Source: Rotaria sordida | Taxonomy: Eukaryota > Rotifera > Eurotatoria > Philodinida > Philodinidae | Reading direction: 5' to 3' | Assembly: GCA_905250125.1 (NCBI GenBank) | Contig: CAJNOL010000791.1 | Coordinates: forward strand, 7,909-71,908 | DNA: 64,000 nt | Notes under the pieces: generated by a model | What the model saw: the letters and a program-made list of their open reading frames with translations, nothing else | What the model was told of the DNA's origin: nothing | Databases searched by the model: none | Shown: positions 37,498 to 49,334 of the stretch, in pieces | How the letters are laid out: each line of letters starts with the position of its first letter | Position numbering within the stretch: the first letter of the stretch is position 1 | Position numbers and translations under genes: made by a program

Positions 37498-40208
37498 TAG
37501 GGGTGGCACTTTATCTTTACTTTATCAAGTAAAGTAAAGTAAATATACTTTACCCGAAAAGTAAAGTAAAGTAAAGTAAAGTAAAGTAAAGTAAAGTGAA
37601 GTATCTCTAACTTTATCGAACAAGCAAAATATAGTAAAATAAGATTAAGAAAAGCATGTAGTTGATGGTTATTCATTTCTTAGTTTATTATCATACATTA
37701 ATCACACTTTAATATGTCAAAAGTTGCGTGAAATTACGGATGAGAAGCCCCAAATTGTTTAAACCTGATTTTATTACTTTGAAAGTCAGCATCGAACTCT
37801 CAATATTCTACATAATTCTGTATTTCACATGGTCACAACTCAAATTTTGATACTTGAGGTCCCCTCAGGTATCGAAAAAACAATTCTCTGGCTATTCAGT
37901 TATAAGTCTTTGTAATTGAATAGCATGAAATGTGCAGATTTATAAATATCTCATTTATTTTTGGAAAGTGACAAGACAGTTGAGGCTCCAACATTTGAGC
38001 GCCAATAGCTGAGTCTGCACATTAGATCCCTAGACATTTCAGTGTCTTGACGGTCGGAGTTGTTGCCTTTTAGGGCTCTTCACATTTCAAGTCAAACCAC
38101 TAACTACATGAAATATTTATTATAGCTAGAGGGTGCGATGTAAACAGTCGTAGGGTGTGAATGCCGATGTGAATGTGAACTGTGGGTGTGGGATGTTGGT
38201 GTGAATGTGGATTGTGGGTATGAGTAGCAGTGTTTTATCCAAGTCTGTTTCCCCGGAGGAGCGATTTGCAATTTCGGGAAGCGAAAAATTATTTTCAGGA
38301 GGGCAAGTACATAGTTACTTCCGCGAGTCTCGGAGAGCGAACTCGATTTTTGTGGGAACGCAGCTCCCTTGGGCACTTCCTGAGTAAAATACTGACGAGT
38401 ATGGTTACAGATGTGGATGTTGTTCTTTCCATCACTCACTCTCACTCTTCACACTAACGTCCACCGATACCTACCCGTACCTCCACACTGGGGACGTATC
38501 GAGACCGAGAGGCTCGGTCTCGGCCAGTCTCGGTTGAGAATGAACGAGACCAAGATTCTCGATTCAGCCTCCATCTCCGTACATCCCTACTCCACGCTTT
38601 ACTAACACCTGCATACTCACTGCTACAATTGGTTCAAGAGTACTTTTCCAAACAGTTTCAAATAAGTTCACGTAGACATTTTACTCACTGGACAAGAGTG
38701 AAATGCAGGAGGGTCAAAAGTAAAGAGGCTCAACTGTCCAAAGTTCAATTATTAGAAGATTCAGACACCCAGAACCCAAATGTGTAACTCAAACATTGAC
38801 GTTGAAATGTTGAAGATTCAACCGTCTATATAACCTTGGAAGAGTGCTCAGACTATAAGAAAAACCGGAAACACTCTAACGCCTTTAAAAACTAGCAGTG
38901 TCCAGAAATTCCACTAAAATATGGTTCTATCTTATCGAAAATAAATCCATTTTTTGCAGAATTGGCGTCTTGATGAGTAAATATAAGAAACCATTGAATG
39001 TTTGATTTTTTTTCTACGCTAAATGGCAAATACTATCTCGATTGGATGATATAATCCCTCACAGTTTTTAGCCCTACAAAACTAGAGTATCCATAGCTGC
39101 AGTGGTCGAATAGCTTCGCCAAACGTGCAATTGAATGTGCTCTTTCTGATAGCACCATTTTAGACTGAAAATCTCGAATCTGTAAAATCGTTTTTGGCTC
39201 AAAACCCCATCCTTAAGATCCTGTTTGCCCCTTGCTTGACTAATATTCTGTAGATCTCGAATATAAAAATCCCATTTGACTTTAGACAACTGTTATATCT
39301 GTGAATAAAACATAGAACTAAGTCAACATGTGCGAGTTAGAGATATTAACTCAGTTGGATTGATACGAGTACTCACTGCTTTAGTGTCTCCATGGGTCAC
39401 CCATAACTCAAACCAGTTGCTTGAGTAGATCATTGATGGAATGTCACCTCTGATCTACCTATAAAAAGTTTCAGGTAGATTGCATGAGTTAACGCCAAAG
39501 TCATCCTTGTGCTACCCAGTTAAATACTCCAAATTTCATAAAAATTAGTCACGAAAAGGTTTTCTCAACGAGTGTGTGGTTAAAATAGAAAGTTTTCGTC
39601 AAGTCAAATTTATTCTAAGTTCGCTGTAACGAATTCGGTACGATTTTCATGAACCTGTTCAAAAAAAAAAGATCTTCATGATACCAGGGAGTGCTTCGGA
39701 TCTTTCATATTATCTGAGTACTTTCTAAAAATAAATGAGATATTTATAATCTGCACATTTCATGCTATTGAATTACAAAGACTTATAACTGAATAGCCAG
39801 AGAATTGTTTATCCGATACCTGAGGGGACCTCAAGTATCAAAATTTGAGTTGTGACCATGTGAAATACAGAATTATGAAGAATATTGAGAGTTCGATGCT
39901 GACTTTCAAAGTAATAAAATCAGGTTTAAACAATTTGGGGCTTCTCATCCATAATTTCACGCAACTTTTGACATATTAAAGTGTGATTAATGTATGATAA
40001 TAAACTAAGAAATGAATAACCATCAACTACATGCTTTTCTTAATCTTATTTTACTATATTTTGCTTGTTCGATAAAGTTAGAGATACTTGACTTTACTTT
40101 ACTTTTCGGGTAAAGTATATTTACTTTACTTTACCCAGTAAAGTAAAGCATTTTGCTTTACTTTACTTTACTTTAATAAAGTGAAATAAAGATAAAGTGC
40201 CACCCCTA
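37498..40208. mobile_element. hAT-like non-autonomous element with ~480-bp inverted arms and 8-bp target duplication
   Basis: The element begins TAGGGGTGGCACTTTATC and ends GATAAAGTGCCACCCCTA. It is flanked on both sides by ATCCACAC (37490-37497 and 40209-40216), a perfect 8-bp duplication as made by hAT transposases. The arms (37498 to about 37980, and about 39720 to 40208) stay complementary for roughly 480 bp, and each carries a (AAAGT)n/(ACTTT)n tract just inside the tip. The 1.7-kb centre has no transposase-like frame, so the element is non-autonomous. Within the centre are a degenerate TGTGGG tract (38140-38225) and a small palindrome (GAGACCGAGAGGCTCGGTCTC near 38500). Confidence 0.85.
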
Positions 40209-40316
40209 ATCCACACCCACACCCCACACCCACACCCACCCACACACCCACACCCACACCCCACACCCACCCACACCCACACCCACACCCCCACCCACAC
40301 CCACACCCACACCCTA
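40209..40316. repeat. Telomere-like array, right part (CCCACA orientation)
   Basis: About 100 bp of CCACACCCACACC repeats, continuous in orientation with the arm at 37471-37497 on the other side of the hAT-like element. Confidence 0.85.
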
Positions 40317-40728
40317 ATTCAGCTTCTTCTTTATTAACCTTTAATTTCTCATATTGTTTTTGTATAATATGTTTATTATACCATAAACCATAAAGAAAAT
40401 TATTTGTACGTTCAACTAAAGATTCAAGTGGATTTGTTGTACCCAAATCTTAATATGCTTTAGTTTTAGTCATATATATTTGAGCTTTCACTTTATAGTC
40501 ATCAAGTTTATTTTAACGAAAAATAAAAATACAAGCCAACGCAAAAAAAAGAACACAGAAGAATGAATCTTAAAACAAATATAAAAAAAATAAATATTAA
40601 ATCTCAGCAAAACCTCGTTATTGTTATATTGATTCTTTTCTCTAAGCAAGTAAGCAAACAAAACAATCGATGCGACAGACACGCACACATTTTTCTTTTG
40701 TTCTGCAGCCATTCGTTTTCTATAGTTC
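40317..40728 (-). pseudogene. Fragment of an unrecognised gene, helical segment
   Basis: Reading leftward, 40446-40317 encodes TNPLESLVERTNNFLYGLWY and NKHIIQKQYEKLKVNKEEAEL, a convincing amphipathic helical protein segment that then runs into the telomere-like array. Just upstream KLDDYKVKAQIYMTKTKAY is in the same frame but separated by TAA, and a short start-like exon (MNYRKRMAAEQKKN) lies at 40728. No splice pattern I tried joins these parts cleanly. It may be a pseudogene, or a live gene whose exons I mis-joined; the family is unknown. Confidence 0.35.
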
Positions 40729-40968
40729 ATCGGAAAAATTACCTGTGAAACACAGTTAATCGGTGAAATTTATAACGAACCGCGGTATGTCGCTAAAAGT
40801 GATCCAGTTTTTGTGACATGAGAAACAGATCAATCAAGCTATTATTCTAATCAAATACAATAACTATGATAATCTATTTAAAGCATTCATATTTTAATCT
40901 AACTTTGTTTTATTTCTTCTATTTTATTTACAACAATAAAAAAAAACACAATATAGACAAAATTTCTT

Positions 40969-43270
40969 TTATTTTATTGTTGCTTCAATTTCTTTGACTA
41001 GTTTATTATAATTCGAATCAAAATCATTTTTAGTAAAATCAATATATAATCTTGTACCAAGAATTATACCTAACCATCCATCTGGTTTATATTTTGATTG
41101 TAATAATATTGGTACAAATGGTTTTTTTAATCGATAAGCATATTCTGCTTCACTTTGACAATTTGGTGATGTTTTATATTTTTCTGTTATACATAATATT
41201 ACAAGACATGCTTGTTCAATAGCATGTGCCATACAATCTAATGTACTTCCATGCATATCATCAGTATCCATCCAAGTTCGATAACCTGAATTACGAAGAT
41301 CTTGACAAATTTGATTTACTAAATCTTTTGAATCATGATTATAACTAAACATAATATGTTGAGATGGTTTTGAAATAATTAATTTATTTGTTATATTAGT
41401 ATTTATTGATATTGTTTGTTTTAATTGCCAAAGTATTCCTTTTGCTGCTTGTTGTATTATTTCATTTGAATTTATTTCAGATAATTGAACTAATAAAGCA
41501 AAATATTTATCATGACTATGAATATTTTTTGCACATGAATATTCAAATGATAAAAACCAAATTGATTCAAGTATAATTTGAATTTCTTCATATTGTTCTT
41601 TTAATGAAGAAAATTGTCGAAGTATTTGAAATAATAAATTAATATTATCATCTTGTTTTCCAATACGTATTTGAAATTGTTTATGTATACATAAATTTTT
41701 TAAACAATTAACTAATGTTAATAATGATATTTGATTATATAAATAATAATTAGAACTTTTAAATGTTTGATTAATTGAAAAAAATAATTGTTCACATAAA
41801 TAATGACATGAATCATCAGATTCAAGTTCTTTTTGTGTTAAAATATTTGAATAAAGTAAACATGACATAAGACGTATTTGTTGTATATTAGATTTAAAAA
41901 TTAATCGACAAATTTTATTTATTATTAAATCTTTATTTAATATTTGTTGATCAATTGTTGATATATTATAAAAAATTGATAGACAAGATATTAAAACATT
42001 ATTATGTAATTGTTTTAAAATCATTTTACCTTCACCTAATATAGATTTTTGTATAAGATTAGATGTATAATTAGTTATAGAATTAATTAAATTAATACGA
42101 TTCATTTCTTGTAGAAAAAGATTTGTTTCTTTACTAGAATTTGTTAATAAATTACCTAAACATTTAATAAGATACCATAATGGAACTGTTGTTCCACAAT
42201 CAACAAGTGCATCAAATAAATGTTTAAAAGTAGAAACGAATGAACAACTATTAATTTCAATGTCAGAATGAAGAGCAAATTCACTAAGTAAATTAATCAT
42301 ATGTGTAAAAACAAAAACACGATCATTTGAATCTATTTGTGATTGAGCTGTTTCATCAATAATACATTGTATAAAACGATCACTATTTGTCGTTGATAAT
42401 GATGGAACAATAATTGAATAATAAAAATCTGTATGATTAATAAGATAAATTGAAAAACGTGGAATAGAAGCATATATTAAAAAAAATGTTAAAATTTGAT
42501 TAATTAATAATGATGAAGTAACTAATGAAGATTCAATAAGATAAATAACAAGTCGAGAACTATAATCAATAATTGATAATGATTCATGTGTTGATGTTTT
42601 TCTATGATGATGATGATGAAAATTAAAACAAAATCCAATAGATAATGATAAATGTGTTTTATATTTCGATGATGATGATGTCGAAAATAATTCATTGAGA
42701 AAATCTTCTTGATTTTTACAAATAAGAGAATAATGTTCAATACATGAATAAATTGCTAAATGTAAATCTTGACTAGAAGAAAAAAATTTTATTCGTTAAA
42801 TAAATATTTATATAATCTTACTTAATAGATTTAGTTACATGAAAATCAATATCATCTCGAAGCCATTGAAGAATTGAATATATAATCATTTTACTTTGAT
42901 CACTTGTTGCACATTCAACATCAATTTGACATAAACATTTAAATAATCGACACGCTGTTCGAGCAAGTTGTTGTTGTTGTTCGCTCACTTTTCTTTTTGA
43001 TTTCCATAATATTGTTCGATCAATAGAAGAGATAATTGTTTGAATAATATGAATAAAAGATTCTAATGAATGATAAAAAACTGATTTTTCACGTTCTAAT
43101 CGTGAAATAAGTTCTTCTAATATATTAATTGCATTTTTTGTATGATTATGATAATCACGAATTTTTAAACGTGAACATTTTATTAGTATCTGTTGTGTTG
43201 ATTCGTCAGTCGCCATCATTCTTGAGAGTACATTGTTCGAATGTATATTTATTTGCACATACTCACACAT
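40969..43270 (-). CDS. Helical-repeat (armadillo-like) protein with C-terminal TIR domain
   Basis: Two exons, 43270-42822 and 42772-40969, separated by a 49-bp intron, give 750 residues. Residues 1 to about 600 are almost wholly alpha-helical, Leu/Ile-rich and suggestive of armadillo/HEAT-type repeats (e.g. LISCLSIFYNISTIDQQIL). A His run (HHHHHR) interrupts the N-terminal half. Residues 617-750 form a TIR domain: HIMFSYNHDSKDLVNQICQD (beta-A and alpha-A), GYRTWMDTDDM (box 2-like), then SPNCQSEAEYAYRLKKPFVP. In the C-x-x-E context Glu691 sits where NADase-type TIRs such as SARM1 carry their catalytic Glu. There is no membrane segment or SAM domain, so this is neither a Toll receptor nor a SARM1 orthologue. 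The domain order parallels SARM1 (ARM then TIR). NAD cleavage is inference. The ATG at 43219 (MMATDES) is an alternative start. Confidence 0.82.
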
Positions 43271-43789
43271 GATTACTCATACAAGTTAAAGAACGAATAC
43301 AAAAAGAAAAAAGAAAAGTAATTTTTTTTTTCGTTCGTTCTATTACATTCAACGAATGAAATAGTACGTGAACTTACATCATATAGTTGCCCCTACAAAA
43401 AAATGGTATCAGCTTGAATGTTAAGCAGAGAATAAAGTAGAAGAAGAAAAACGTTTACAACTACAACAACTGCTCGTCGTCAATATTTTAAAATAAAAAA
43501 AAAAAGGCATAAATGAGACAAGATGCATTATACTCTTACGCCTTACATTACGATATACTGTACATCAAGTTAGAATTGTTCGTAAGAGCAACGTTTCATC
43601 TTCATACTTATAATATTGATAAAAAAAAAAAAATAAACAAAATGTTTCTTTAATAACAAAGAAAAAAAAACAGTCATATTTTTTATAAATGTGTCTATAA
43701 TTTATCAAAAGTTGTGGTCATGGCGTTTAGAAGACCATGTCGGATAAGGTGACTTATTCAGTAATAAAAAAAAACCAAATATCCGATGT

Positions 43790-44150
43790 TGTAGAGCTTT
43801 TTGAGGCGCGTCGAATGGTATATAATAAATCTTGTTTTCATAACACTTTGAAGGAACTAGAGTCAATTTACTGATAGACGATTACACATGCACACCCAAG
43901 AATGATAAGTTTCTGAATATTGTGGATCTTGGTATTGGTCGAAAGTATTTGTAAAATTTTTTTTTTCACATACGATTTTGTAGAGTTTTTGACGAGCTAC
44001 AACTTCCTGTATGTAGCATCTCCGATTATCTTATCGATGTGGGTATCGGTGTGTAGTCGTCTATCAGTAAATGAACTCTAGGTCCTTCAAACTTCTATGA
44101 AAACAAGATTTACTATATACCATTCGACGCGTCTAAAAAAGCTCTACAAT
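43790..44150. mobile_element. Small palindromic element
   Basis: TTGTAGAGCTTTTTGAGGCG at the left pairs with CGCGTCTAAAAAAGCTCTAC at the right, and ACTGATAGACGATTACAC with GTGTAGTCGTCTATCAGT. Arms are about 120 bp, loop about 130 bp, with no coding capacity. A non-autonomous inverted-repeat element is likely. Confidence 0.65.
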
Positions 44151-44383
44151 ATGGTATGTTTAATTTTTCATCTGTCAATAGGTTTTCTTATCCAAAAGAA
44201 TTCTTTAAACACTGTGGTCAGTACTTTTGGTATGCTCTAAGTAAATAATAAATTATTGATTTTATCTGCACTCAAATGTGTTCGACAAGTTGTTAGTGTT
44301 GTCACTATCAGAGAAGAGACATTCGATTGATGTGTTGATGGCAGCAGAATAGCTCAAACTCGTTTAGCAACTCGAGCTAAGTT

Positions 44384-44443
44384 AGGATGTGGATGTGGGT
44401 GTGCTGATTGAAGAGAAGACTCACACCCACACCCACACTCTGT
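44384..44443. repeat. Short inverted telomere-like hairpin
   Basis: GGATGTGGATGTGGGTGTG, then the spacer CTGATTGAAGAGAAGACT, then CACACCCACACCCACACTC. Same architecture as the arrays at 1266 and 37372. Confidence 0.8.
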
Positions 44444-45186
44444 TTTGTTGTTTTTTTATCTATTTTGCTAAATACATTCAATTTTTTTTTCTTCATAAAG
44501 CGAACAAAATTTTGAAAAAATTCATAATACATTGTATGCATCAAAGTTTTCTTCAGAGCTGGATCTGACCCGGACTCGACCAAAACGAAATTTTTAGGCC
44601 CGAACCCGTACCCGAGTGGGTACGGGTCCGAATCCTATCCGACAGGCTCTACCGTCCACCGTAACATGAAGATATAATTATTGGTTAAAGAATGAATGAT
44701 AATCAATGATGAAAATCACTAGTTGTTTTATTGACAATGATCAATAATAATAAATGATAATAACATATAATAACTATCATGGTTAATGATGAGCAACGAA
44801 GAAAATATGGTTAACAAAAATGGTCGTGAGTCGAAAGCAAAAAAAGATCAAGGAGTAATGAATTATGAAGTAATAACAATTAATAATAATGAAAATAACG
44901 AGAGACAAACAAACTCATATATAGATCACAAAAAAAAAAGAAAATTTAAAAACGCGATGGAAAAAAAGAATGACGCAAAAAGGATCACCGTATTCTCATG
45001 ATGGTCAACAGGACAATACATATCAAACATGAAAGGAAAAAAAATTCAATAAAACAGAATCAAGTTAGCGCCAACATACGATATCTGTTGACGCTAACAA
45101 TTAGAAAATTTTTAGAATTTAAAAAATGAAATCAATCATAATTCTTCTCGAAATATGTCAATGCATATTTTATTTTCGATACTTTA
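44444..45186. other. Intergenic spacer
   Basis: Holds a GC-rich hairpin near 44570-44650 (CCCGAACCCGTACCCGAGTG facing GGGTACGGGTCCG) and Lys/Asn-rich AT sequence beyond. A 71-codon frame at 44786 has only low-complexity composition and is not called. Confidence 0.45.
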
Positions 45187-48100
45187 TTACTTTTTCATTT
45201 TCGTATGAAATAATGCTGTTCTAGTAGATTTATCATTTTGTTCAAAATCAATAATTATTTTTCGAATAACATCTTTAGGTGTAATGAACCAAATATAATC
45301 TTTATATTCATCTGGAATGTTTAATGGTGGATCAGTTCGAAAATCAATATTTTCATAAACATATTTTGGTATATTATTTGCCATTAATATAGCTTCCTCG
45401 ATTGGATTATCTGAAGATGAATTTATATTTGAACGATCAAAATTTGAATTCTATAGGAAAGAAAGAAAGAAATATATATAATTAATGATAGAAAAATTAA
45501 ATTAAATTACCCAATGTTCGACTGGATATTTTTCAAATTTTTCTTTCATTCTACGATCTTTATTAGCCATTTCAAGACTATGAAATTGAGAAAAATGATT
45601 TTCTGATGGCATAGTACGAGGATGCCAAACAGCTGTATCTGTATCAAAAGTATACTAAAACAAGTAAAACATAATTTTTTTTTCTTTTTTGCAATGAAAT
45701 TATTGAGAAAAAAAAAACCAATTTTTACCAATGCTAAAAATTTCCATCCTTCATTGGCAATAAAATCGACTGCATTTAAAATATAATCAACTTCTTCATC
45801 ACTTGCAAAATATGATAAATTAAATCGAGTAAAACCAGGTTTCATTAATGCATTTTTAGGAACATTTTTAAATCGACCACTAAAATTCACATGAATGATT
45901 TCTAAAATTTATTTATTAAATCTTACCTGTCATCTGCTGTAACAAATTGTATAAAAACTTCTGTTGTTCTATCATCAAGTTCAAGCAAATCCTAAATAAA
46001 AAAACAAAAACAAATTTTATTCAAAACAAAAATAAAAAAAATTCTTCTTATATCTTATTTACTATAACATAAGGTCCAGCACAAGAACATCCTGATCGTA
46101 CTTGAATACCAAATAAATCATTTAATAAAATACAAACAAAATTATGATGTAAATATTTATGAAAAAATGGTACATAAAGAAGAAATGAAAATATTCCTAA
46201 TCGAGGAAGAGTTGTTGATCCAAGTATAATTAATTTTGGATGATTTCGAAATCGTCTGAAGAATTTTTCAACTAATGCATTTTCACGTGTTTCAATTGTA
46301 TGATAACCAACAATTTCTTTTAAATGAAAAACTAAACCAGCTCGAATTGAACCAAGAATATTTGGTGTACCACCTTCTTCACGTGTTTCAATATCTTTTA
46401 CATATTCAATATATGTTGAAGTTACAAATTTTACTGTACCACCACCCACAGAAGATGGAACTCGATTATTAAAAAGTTTTTTCTTAGCTATTAAAATACC
46501 TGAATGAAAACAAAAAGAAGAGAGAAAAATATCTAGATTGAATTTTTCTTCTTAAAAATAAACCTGGTGTTGATGGTCCACCAACAAATTTATGTGTAGA
46601 AATAAAAACAGCTTCTTTACAAGCAATTTTTGATGGATTCATATCAATTTTAACATAAGGTGCTGCTGCTGCATAATCCCAAAAAATACAACCATCATAT
46701 TCATGAACAAGTTTTGAAATATCATCAACATCAGTTGTAATACCAGTTACATTACTAGCAGCATTAAATGTACAAATAATATGTTTTCTAACTTCATCAT
46801 GATAATATTTTAATTGTTGTCTTAAATAATCACGATTAACAAGACCTTGTTTTGTATTAGGAATACGTTTAATCTATAAATAAATATTAGAATTTTTAAA
46901 ATAAAAATTTCTAAAGAAATTTTACTTCAACTCCTGTTTCTTTCCATGGTAAAATATTTGAATGATGTTCAAATGTACTAATAAAAATAACAGTTCTCTT
47001 TCGAACTTTTTCATCTTTCAAATTTAAAACATCAACAAGTTTATTAATAGCAGCAGTTGATCCTAAGAAATTATTAATTATTTCTTTTAATATTTAATCG
47101 AAGAAGAAGAATTATTCATTTACCTGATCCAGTAAAAATAACAACATCTTCATCAGTTGCATTAACATATCGTTTAATTAAATTTCGTGATCCTTCACGA
47201 AATTTTGTAGTTTGTAATGCACATACATTATTTTCACTATGTGTATTAGCATAACTAAAAAAAAACCATTATTATTTCTTATTTTAAAATAAAAATTCTT
47301 CTTACTAAGGTAAAACATTGTTTATCATACAATATTCAATAAATATTAGACCACGTCCAGATGCTGTATAATCAGCATAAATAACTATAGAACAAAAAAA
47401 TGTATTTATTTATAATAATGAAGAATAAATAACTATACCATTTCGAGATCCCCATATAGTATTAGCTCGAAGATTTTTACCAATAATATTTGAATCAATA
47501 TATTGAAGAAGTTGTTGTTTGTCTAAATAATTTATATATTAAGGGGGCCCCTCTCAGAAACTAACTTCGTTATTTTTCATCAGATTTCAACCAAAATTTC
47601 AGAGAATGTTAGTCTTGGCTAGAATAGATTATGGTTAAAATATCTCCCGAAATCTGCAAGCCATTCACGAGTTATAGTCAATTCATTGGTCAAAAATACC
47701 CTTTACGCGGGCAAGGTTTTCAACATGAGAATACTAGCTAAGCATGTCGGCGTGGTTTTTAAATTGTAGAGTGCCCCTAGGGCTAGGTCGTAATATAGCC
47801 CGATTTTTTAATTTCCCTTTGTTTGGTTTTTAAAAAAACATTTTCGAAAAATTCTCAAATTCGTGACCAAAAAAACGCTAATTAAAATCAAAGATCTAAG
47901 TTTTTTATTTAAACAAAGGAGAAATTCAAAAATCGGGCTCTATTACGACCTAGCTCCAAGTGTCTGCTCTATAACAAACAAACATTACCACTTTTATATT
48001 GAGTCGTTATTGAGTAAGGTTTGCCCGCGTAAACGGTATGCTCAAAAAAATTGATTTTGAGAAAAACGGAGAATAAGTTTTTAAAAACCTTATTTTTCTC

Positions 48101-49334
48101 AATAGGGGGGTTCAGAAAAACCTATATAATATCCTTAAATCTCATCATAAAATCAATCAACTATAGTGCATTCGAGAGTAGACACTTTGCTCTATCTAAT
48201 GAGTTATTAATCACAAAATCGATAAATTTGACCAAAATTAACTTTTCTGAGGGGGGGGGGGGCTTAAAAAGATTATATATATATATACTTTTTTTTTACA
48301 AATAATTGTATTAGTGATGATTCATTTTGTAAAGCTAATTATAGGTGAAATATTTTCGATAAGACAATGATTCTATTGGATCAGACTGTAAGCACAACTT
48401 TAAATTCCTATTCGAAATCTGAATTATAAAATATCCTACACATTCTCTCTCTGATCTTATTTTAGAAGAATAAATTCTTTAACATTTTCCTATTGCAAAT
48501 GATGTTATCATTCTTTATGCTTGTCATTTTTGATTTGACAAGTAATCAATCTAGTTAAGAGTTTAAATAAAGCTGAATTCTTTCATTTCTAATGAGAATT
48601 AAGATAAAAAGAAAAATTAAAACAAACTATGTTTTAATTGATTGATATCAGGAAACATTGGAGTTCTTTTACTTCCATTTAATTTAAATAATTGATCTAC
48701 ACGTTCATCAGGAGATTCTATATTTGATGTAGTTATAATTTCATTGAAATTATTTGCTGTTTGTAGATGATTTAATGGGTTAAGTGAATGAGGTGATGAT
48801 TTAACCAATGAATGTTTCTGTAAAAGATAAATGATTTTGAATATAATTTATTTAGTTATTATTTACTGATGTTTGTTGTTGTTGTTGTTGTTGTTGATGA
48901 TTTTCAAAAAATCTTTTTTGTGCTGTCCAATTTTCATTCACTGTTTTATATCGAGATCCAACTTCTTTTGAATTTGTTCGAAATAAAATCGGTTTACATG
49001 ATTGATTATTATTAATTTCCTCTGCATCTATTAAAAGAAAAATTTATTTAAGAAAAATAAACAAAAAATATTTACCAGGATTTGTCAAAAATGCTTCAGC
49101 AGCAAACTAAATAAAATTTATTAAATGTTTAAATTCTATTCAAATTTCTTTATTTAAATATCAAACTAACGTACAGAGACATCCCATTCATACATGCGCA
49201 AAAAATTAATCACTTTTTGTCGATCTTTCCAGTTAGTTAATGTCTATAAATCAATAAAATAAAAATGAAATTTAATATTTGAAATAAAACTTTACTTGAA
49301 AATATTCAATTTGTTGATCTTTTAATTCAGACAT
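45187..49334 (-). CDS. Class V aminotransferase, cysteine desulfurase-like (PLP enzyme)
   Basis: Fifteen exons run from ATG at 49334 to the stop at 45187. They are 49334-49296, 49243-49175, 49106-49076, 49027-48867, 48817-48628, 47522-47439, 47384-47306, 47254-47124, 47062-46926, 46873-46564, 46499-46063, 45991-45927, 45879-45729, 45654-45511 and 45450-45187, summing to 763 residues. Class V enzymes of this branch are PLP-dependent desulfurase/lyase types. The first 165 residues are a non-catalytic extension with a Gln run (HQQQQQQQQTS). The catalytic part has ADYTASGRGL, FTGSGSTAAIN, FEHHSNILPW and FWDYAAAAPY. The PLP lysine is Lys402 in STHKFVGGPSTPG, and the cysteine loop is RSGCSCAGPY (Cys548/550). 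It is not a standard NFS1 or MOCOS: it has long extensions at both ends and the GCSCAGPY loop typical of the uncharacterised class V group. Substrate unknown. Intron 5 (47523-48627) carries a TTAA-flanked element. Confidence 0.87.
47539..48267. mobile_element. TTAA-flanked palindromic element in the aminotransferase intron
   Basis: TTAA at 47539-47542 and 48264-48267 bound inverted ends: left GGGGGCCCCTCTCAGAAACT, right (read inward) GCCCCC...CCCTCAGAAAAGTTAA. Inner parts are also inverted: ACGCGGGCAAGG with GGTTTGCCCGCGT, and GGCTAGGTCGTAATA with TATTACGACCTAGCTCC. No transposase frame. It resembles the element at 11653-12384 in target site, G/C-run tips and size (about 720 bp). Confidence 0.7.

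Noticed and set aside
44786-45001. Lys/Asn-rich 71-codon frame with an ATG
   Set aside because: Low-complexity AT sequence, no splice context or motif, and similar frames are expected by chance at this base composition.
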